This document shows, piece after piece, positions 5,690 to 7,752 of a DNA stretch of 7,752 nucleotides. A model generated the notes under the pieces. That model saw only the letters and a list, made by a program, of their open reading frames with translations. It did no database searches and was not told the DNA's origin. Where the stretch lies: contig JASHYW010000663.1 in the NCBI GenBank assembly GCA_030042885.1, positions 1 to 7,752 of the forward strand. Direction: 5' to 3'. Source of the stretch: Streptosporangiaceae bacterium. GTDB taxonomy: Bacteria > Actinomycetota > Actinomycetes > Streptosporangiales > Streptosporangiaceae. The stretch's first letter is position 1; each line of letters begins with the position of its first letter. The translations under genes and the position numbers were made by a program.

Positions 5690-6211
5690 GTGCTCGTCTC
5701 CAGCTATATCACTGCGAAGGCCCGCAAGGGCGTGTCAAGCGCGATCGAGGGCCGCGGGCTGGTTGCCGTCACGCCGATCGCCGCCGGCGAGCTCGTGGCG
5801 ATAAAGGGCGGCCACATCGTCACCACCGCTGCTCTGCGATCCCTGCCACAACGTCTGCAGAACTCCGAGATCCAGATCGCCGACGGATTTCACCTGGCCG
5901 CCGTGGAGGAGGCCGAGTACGAGCCGGTCATGCTCTTCATCAATCATTCCTGCGAGCCCAACGTAGGTTTTGCGGGCAATATTGTCCTGGTCGCCATGCG
6001 CGACATCGGCCCTGGCGAGGAACTGACCACCGACTACGCGCTCTTCGACGACTACGACGGCGTGATGCAGTGCCAGTGCGGGACTCCGTCGTGCCGCGGC
6101 ACGATCGGCGGCCGGGACTGGCAGCGTCCGGATCTGCAGCGCAGATACGGCAATTACTTCTCCTCCTACCTCCTGAGCCGACTGGCCCGGCAGCCTGGCC
6201 ATCGATGCTGA
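5690..6211 (+). CDS. Small stand-alone SET-domain protein (putative lysine N-methyltransferase)
   Basis: 173 aa consisting of little more than one SET domain. The start follows the pattern IEGRGLVAVTPIAAGELV (residues 19-36). The SAM-binding/pseudoknot core has INHSCEPNVGF (84-94) and GEELTTDYA (109-117), with Tyr116 at the position of the catalytic Tyr. A post-SET-like CQCGTPSCRGTIGG (128-141) gives Cys128, Cys130 and Cys135, which with Cys88 can bind one zinc ion. All key motifs are intact, so the enzyme is probably active and uses S-adenosylmethionine to methylate lysine in a protein; the substrate is unknown. GTG 5690 is the first possible start, because an in-frame TAG sits at 5684-5686. 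The GGAGG at 5673-5677 is 12 bases away, a long spacing. No partner gene is directly adjacent. Bacterial SET proteins occur in scattered lineages and gene transfer is often suggested, but nothing here proves it. Confidence 0.92.
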   Translation: MLVSSYITAKARKGVSSAIEGRGLVAVTPIAAGELVAIKGGHIVTTAALRSLPQRLQNSEIQIADGFHLAAVEEAEYEPVMLFINHSCEPNVGFAGNIVLVAMRDIGPGEELTTDYALFDDYDGVMQCQCGTPSCRGTIGGRDWQRPDLQRRYGNYFSSYLLSRLARQPGHRC

Positions 6212-6455
6212 CCGGATCCCCCATCCCAGACCGCGTTACGGTGCTCATACCGCCGAGCGCGCGTTCCTGACTTGCGGCCACGTTTCGGCTTCTCGCAGGT
6301 CCGTCAGCCGTTGACCTGGGGTTTCGCCTGCCAGCGTGTGGGGGGTGTTGCGGGCTGATTCTGGTCATAGCGCCATCCGGGCCGTCCAGCGACTCGGTGA
6401 CGGATGGTGGCGGAGGGAATGACCAAGCTGGACGGGGCCTGGCCGGGACCCGGCG
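6212..6455. other. Intergenic region upstream of the hydrolase gene
   Basis: No gene is visible. A 7-bp dyad CCATCCG (6373-6379) / CGGATGG (6401-6407), with two more possible pairs outside a bulge, lies ~50 bases upstream of the hydrolase's -10-like box and could be an operator or a terminator for the SET gene. The rest shows no clear structure. Confidence 0.4.
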
Positions 6456-6470
6456 TAGGATCGGGCCGTG
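6456..6470 (+). promoter_or_regulatory. Candidate -10 box / start region of the hydrolase gene
   Basis: TAGGAT (6456-6461) is a good actinobacterial -10 hexamer, six bases before GTG 6468, which would make the transcript leaderless. The same bases contain AGGA seven bases before the GTG, which could instead be a ribosome binding site. No -35 element is evident at the usual 16-19 base spacing, so the two readings cannot be separated from sequence. Confidence 0.4.
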
Positions 6471-7346
6471 AACGGGGAGCCCGGCTCCGGCGCTGCAGGG
6501 TCTGCGCTCGGCCAGGTGCGCTCAGCCGACGGGACGGTGATTGGCTACCGGCGGGTCGGAACCGGTCCGGCGGTCGTCCTGCTCCATGGAGCCGGCCAGT
6601 CCTCGGGGAATCTCATGCGGCTGGCCCGTGCCCTGTCCGGAGCGTTCACGGTCTACGTGCCTGACAGGCGTGGCCGTGGCAGGAGCGGGCCGTACGGTGA
6701 GTTTCACGGGCTGAGCACCGAGATCGAAGACCTCAGCGCCCTGCTGGACGCCTGCGGCGCCAGCCGTGTCTTCGGGCTCAGTGCCGGAGTGGTCATCGCG
6801 ATCGAGGCGGCCCTGGTCCGCCCGGATATCACCAAGCTGGCGCTTTATGAGCCTCCGCTGACCTTCGATGGCGTCGTTCACGGTGACTGGGCCCCTCAGT
6901 ACCAACGGCAGCTCACGGCGGGTAGGCCCGGGGCTGCGCTCGCCACGGTGCTCAAGGCCACCGCAGACCGGACTTCCCCGATCCGCTGGATCCCCCGGCG
7001 CCCCCTGGGTGCCGCCCTGGACTTCGCCATCAAGCGGACGGCTGACCGGCATGCGCCCGACGGCGTGATGTCCCCTCGCGAACTCATCGCCACCCTGCCG
7101 TACGACGCTCAGACGGTCAACGGCGCGGCCGGAGCGGTGCAGCGATTCGCGGTGCTGGCCTGTGAGGTCCTTCTGCTCGGCGGCTCCAGGAGTGCCCGCA
7201 ACCTCACCGCCTCGCTCGACGGCCTCAGCCAGGTCCTGCCGGACGCCAGACTAGTGGTGCTGCACGGCACCGGGCACACCGCCCCGGACAACAGTCAAAA
7301 ACCCGATCGGGTAGCGGCCGAACTGCACCGCTTCTTCTCCGGCTAG
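6468..7346 (+). CDS. Alpha/beta-fold hydrolase
   Basis: 292 aa, one complete alpha/beta-hydrolase domain after a loose ~15-residue N-terminus. Visible elements are the strand and oxyanion-hole turn VVLLHGAGQSS (HGAG at 40-43), the DRRGRGRSG loop (66-74) and the nucleophile elbow G-L-S-A-G with Ser105. The catalytic His is probably His270 (LHGTGHTAP). The acid is not where it is most often found: after the strand ACEVLLLGG (232-239) comes SRSAR with no Asp. Glu128 (LALYEPP), after an earlier strand, is a candidate (inference). The cap region (about 131-225) is helical and suggests a small-molecule ester, lactone or epoxide substrate, but which one cannot be told. GTG 6468 fits both the TAGGAT box and the family start. 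The gene appears monocistronic and converges on the IS66-like gene at the right edge. Confidence 0.88.
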   Translation: MNGEPGSGAAGSALGQVRSADGTVIGYRRVGTGPAVVLLHGAGQSSGNLMRLARALSGAFTVYVPDRRGRGRSGPYGEFHGLSTEIEDLSALLDACGASRVFGLSAGVVIAIEAALVRPDITKLALYEPPLTFDGVVHGDWAPQYQRQLTAGRPGAALATVLKATADRTSPIRWIPRRPLGAALDFAIKRTADRHAPDGVMSPRELIATLPYDAQTVNGAAGAVQRFAVLACEVLLLGGSRSARNLTASLDGLSQVLPDARLVVLHGTGHTAPDNSQKPDRVAAELHRFFSG

Positions 7347-7463
7347 GACAAGCGGACCCGCCACCTCGCAACGGCTGAACAGGCCCGCCCGCTCTCGGCC
7401 GTGGTCGAGGCCTGGCTGGTCTTCACCGCGGCCCGGGTGCGCACTAAATAAATTGGCCCGACT

Positions 7464-7498
7464 TGGGTTTCACATTGCGCGAGAGGTCTCGCAACCCA
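7464..7498 (+). terminator. Nested hairpin downstream of the hydrolase gene
   Basis: An outer stem TGGGTT/AACCCA (7464-7469 / 7493-7498) encloses an inner stem GCGAGA/TCTCGC (7479-7484 / 7487-7492); the arms are contiguous on the right side and separated by nine bases on the left. It lies between two convergent genes, ~118 bases after the hydrolase stop, and could terminate transcription. No T-run follows. Confidence 0.3.
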
Positions 7499-7588
7499 GT
7501 TCTGCGGCTGGCAGTTCACAGTAGACCAAGCCAGGTTAAGTAATTCAGCCCGTGGCATAAACCGCGCGAGGATCGGCTCGACGTGTCC

Positions 7589-7608
7589 ATTCACGGGGTG
7601 CCGTGAAT
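7589..7608 (-). terminator. Perfect 8-bp hairpin just past the IS66-like stop codon
   Basis: ATTCACGG (7589-7596), loop GGTG, CCGTGAAT (7601-7608). On the minus strand it starts five bases after the TGA of the transposase gene (7616-7614). It is a likely terminator for that gene, or part of the element's terminal region. It also blocks read-through from the plus-strand hydrolase gene. No T-run is present. Confidence 0.5.
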
Positions 7609-7613
7609 TGGTG

Positions 7614-7752
7614 TCAGTTCAGGGCGGGGAGCGGTGGTAGCCAGGGTCTGTCTTCGATGGCGGCTCGGATGGCGTCGAGTGCTGTGATGCCGTGGGTGGC
7701 GGCGGAGTCCAGGTAGCTCCTGATGCGGCACCAGCGGGCGAGGGTCGCGAGC
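7614..7752 (-). CDS. IS66-like transposase, C-terminal end (continues beyond the window)
   Basis: On the minus strand the last 45 codons of a transposase enter from the right edge and end at TGA 7616-7614. The visible protein, LATLARWCRIRSYLDSAATHG, then ALDAIRAAIEDRPWLPPL, matches the C-terminal IRSYL-(S/D)-x-AA-x-HG and (G/D)RPW(L/M)P landmarks of IS66 transposases. It resembles the remnant at 4211-4663 only in these landmarks, so it belongs to a different subgroup and is not a copy of it. The DDE residues lie outside the window, so intactness cannot be judged. Its C-terminus faces that of the other remnant across the three-gene stretch. Confidence 0.75.
   Translation of the reverse strand, partial: LATLARWCRIRSYLDSAATHGITALDAIRAAIEDRPWLPPLPALN

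Noticed and set aside
5374..6270. 298-aa plus-strand frame overlapping the SET gene
   Set aside because: Most of it is an Arg-rich shadow of the SET gene in another frame; only its first ~20 residues look natural, too little to call a gene.
7343..7594. 83-aa minus-strand frame between hydrolase and transposase
   Set aside because: No family resemblance or ribosome binding site, and it crosses the nested hairpin; likely chance.
1..7752. tRNA genes, CRISPR arrays, riboswitches
   Set aside because: No cloverleaf with a GTTCRA-type T-arm, no regularly spaced direct repeats, and no recognisable riboswitch core were seen by eye.

Overview
The base composition, the dense high-GC coding, the GTG starts and the protein families point to a filamentous or soil actinobacterium. 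The families are a DUF222/13E12 protein, a CU044_5270-type protein beside an ECF sigma factor, an HXXEE membrane protein and IS66 transposases. Genus cannot be read from the window. It looks like an accessory, rearranged stretch: short transcription units in both orientations, long non-coding gaps full of dyads, and remnants of mobile genes at the left edge, in the middle and at the right edge.

Left part (1-1110): the tail of a DUF222/13E12-repeat protein enters from the left and loses recognisable homology near base 256. About 800 bases follow without a convincing gene, carrying several strong inverted repeats. Next, on the minus strand, is a toxin-first HigBA-like toxin-antitoxin operon (toxin 1904-1503, antitoxin 1500-1111). 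The toxin has what looks like a leaderless promoter, which argues for a GTG start at 1904 rather than the longer TTG frame from 1940.

Middle (1941-4057): a gene-free, partly AT-rich gap with a cluster of overlapping dyads is followed, again on the minus strand, by an ECF sigma factor gene (4057-3443) coupled to a CU044_5270-family single-pass membrane protein (3437-2397). This operon ends in a 14-bp hairpin (2343-2383). Directly upstream of the sigma gene, in the opposite orientation, lies the C-terminal remnant of an IS66 transposase (about 4211-4663), so the native promoter region of the sigma operon may have been replaced.

Right part (4664-7752): three plus-strand genes, well separated from one another, encode an HXXEE-domain membrane protein, a stand-alone SET-domain lysine methyltransferase and an alpha/beta hydrolase. 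They are followed by the minus-strand C-terminus of a second, different IS66-like transposase, which runs off the right end. The three genes therefore sit between two IS66-type C-termini that face each other. That suggests cargo gathered by IS activity, but no functional link between the three genes can be shown from sequence alone.

I found no rRNA or tRNA genes and no CRISPR array. I do not see a clearly new multi-gene system. The best leads are the leaderless promoter of the toxin operon, the small SET protein in an IS-bounded island, and the sigma/CU044_5270 pair with a probably altered upstream region.
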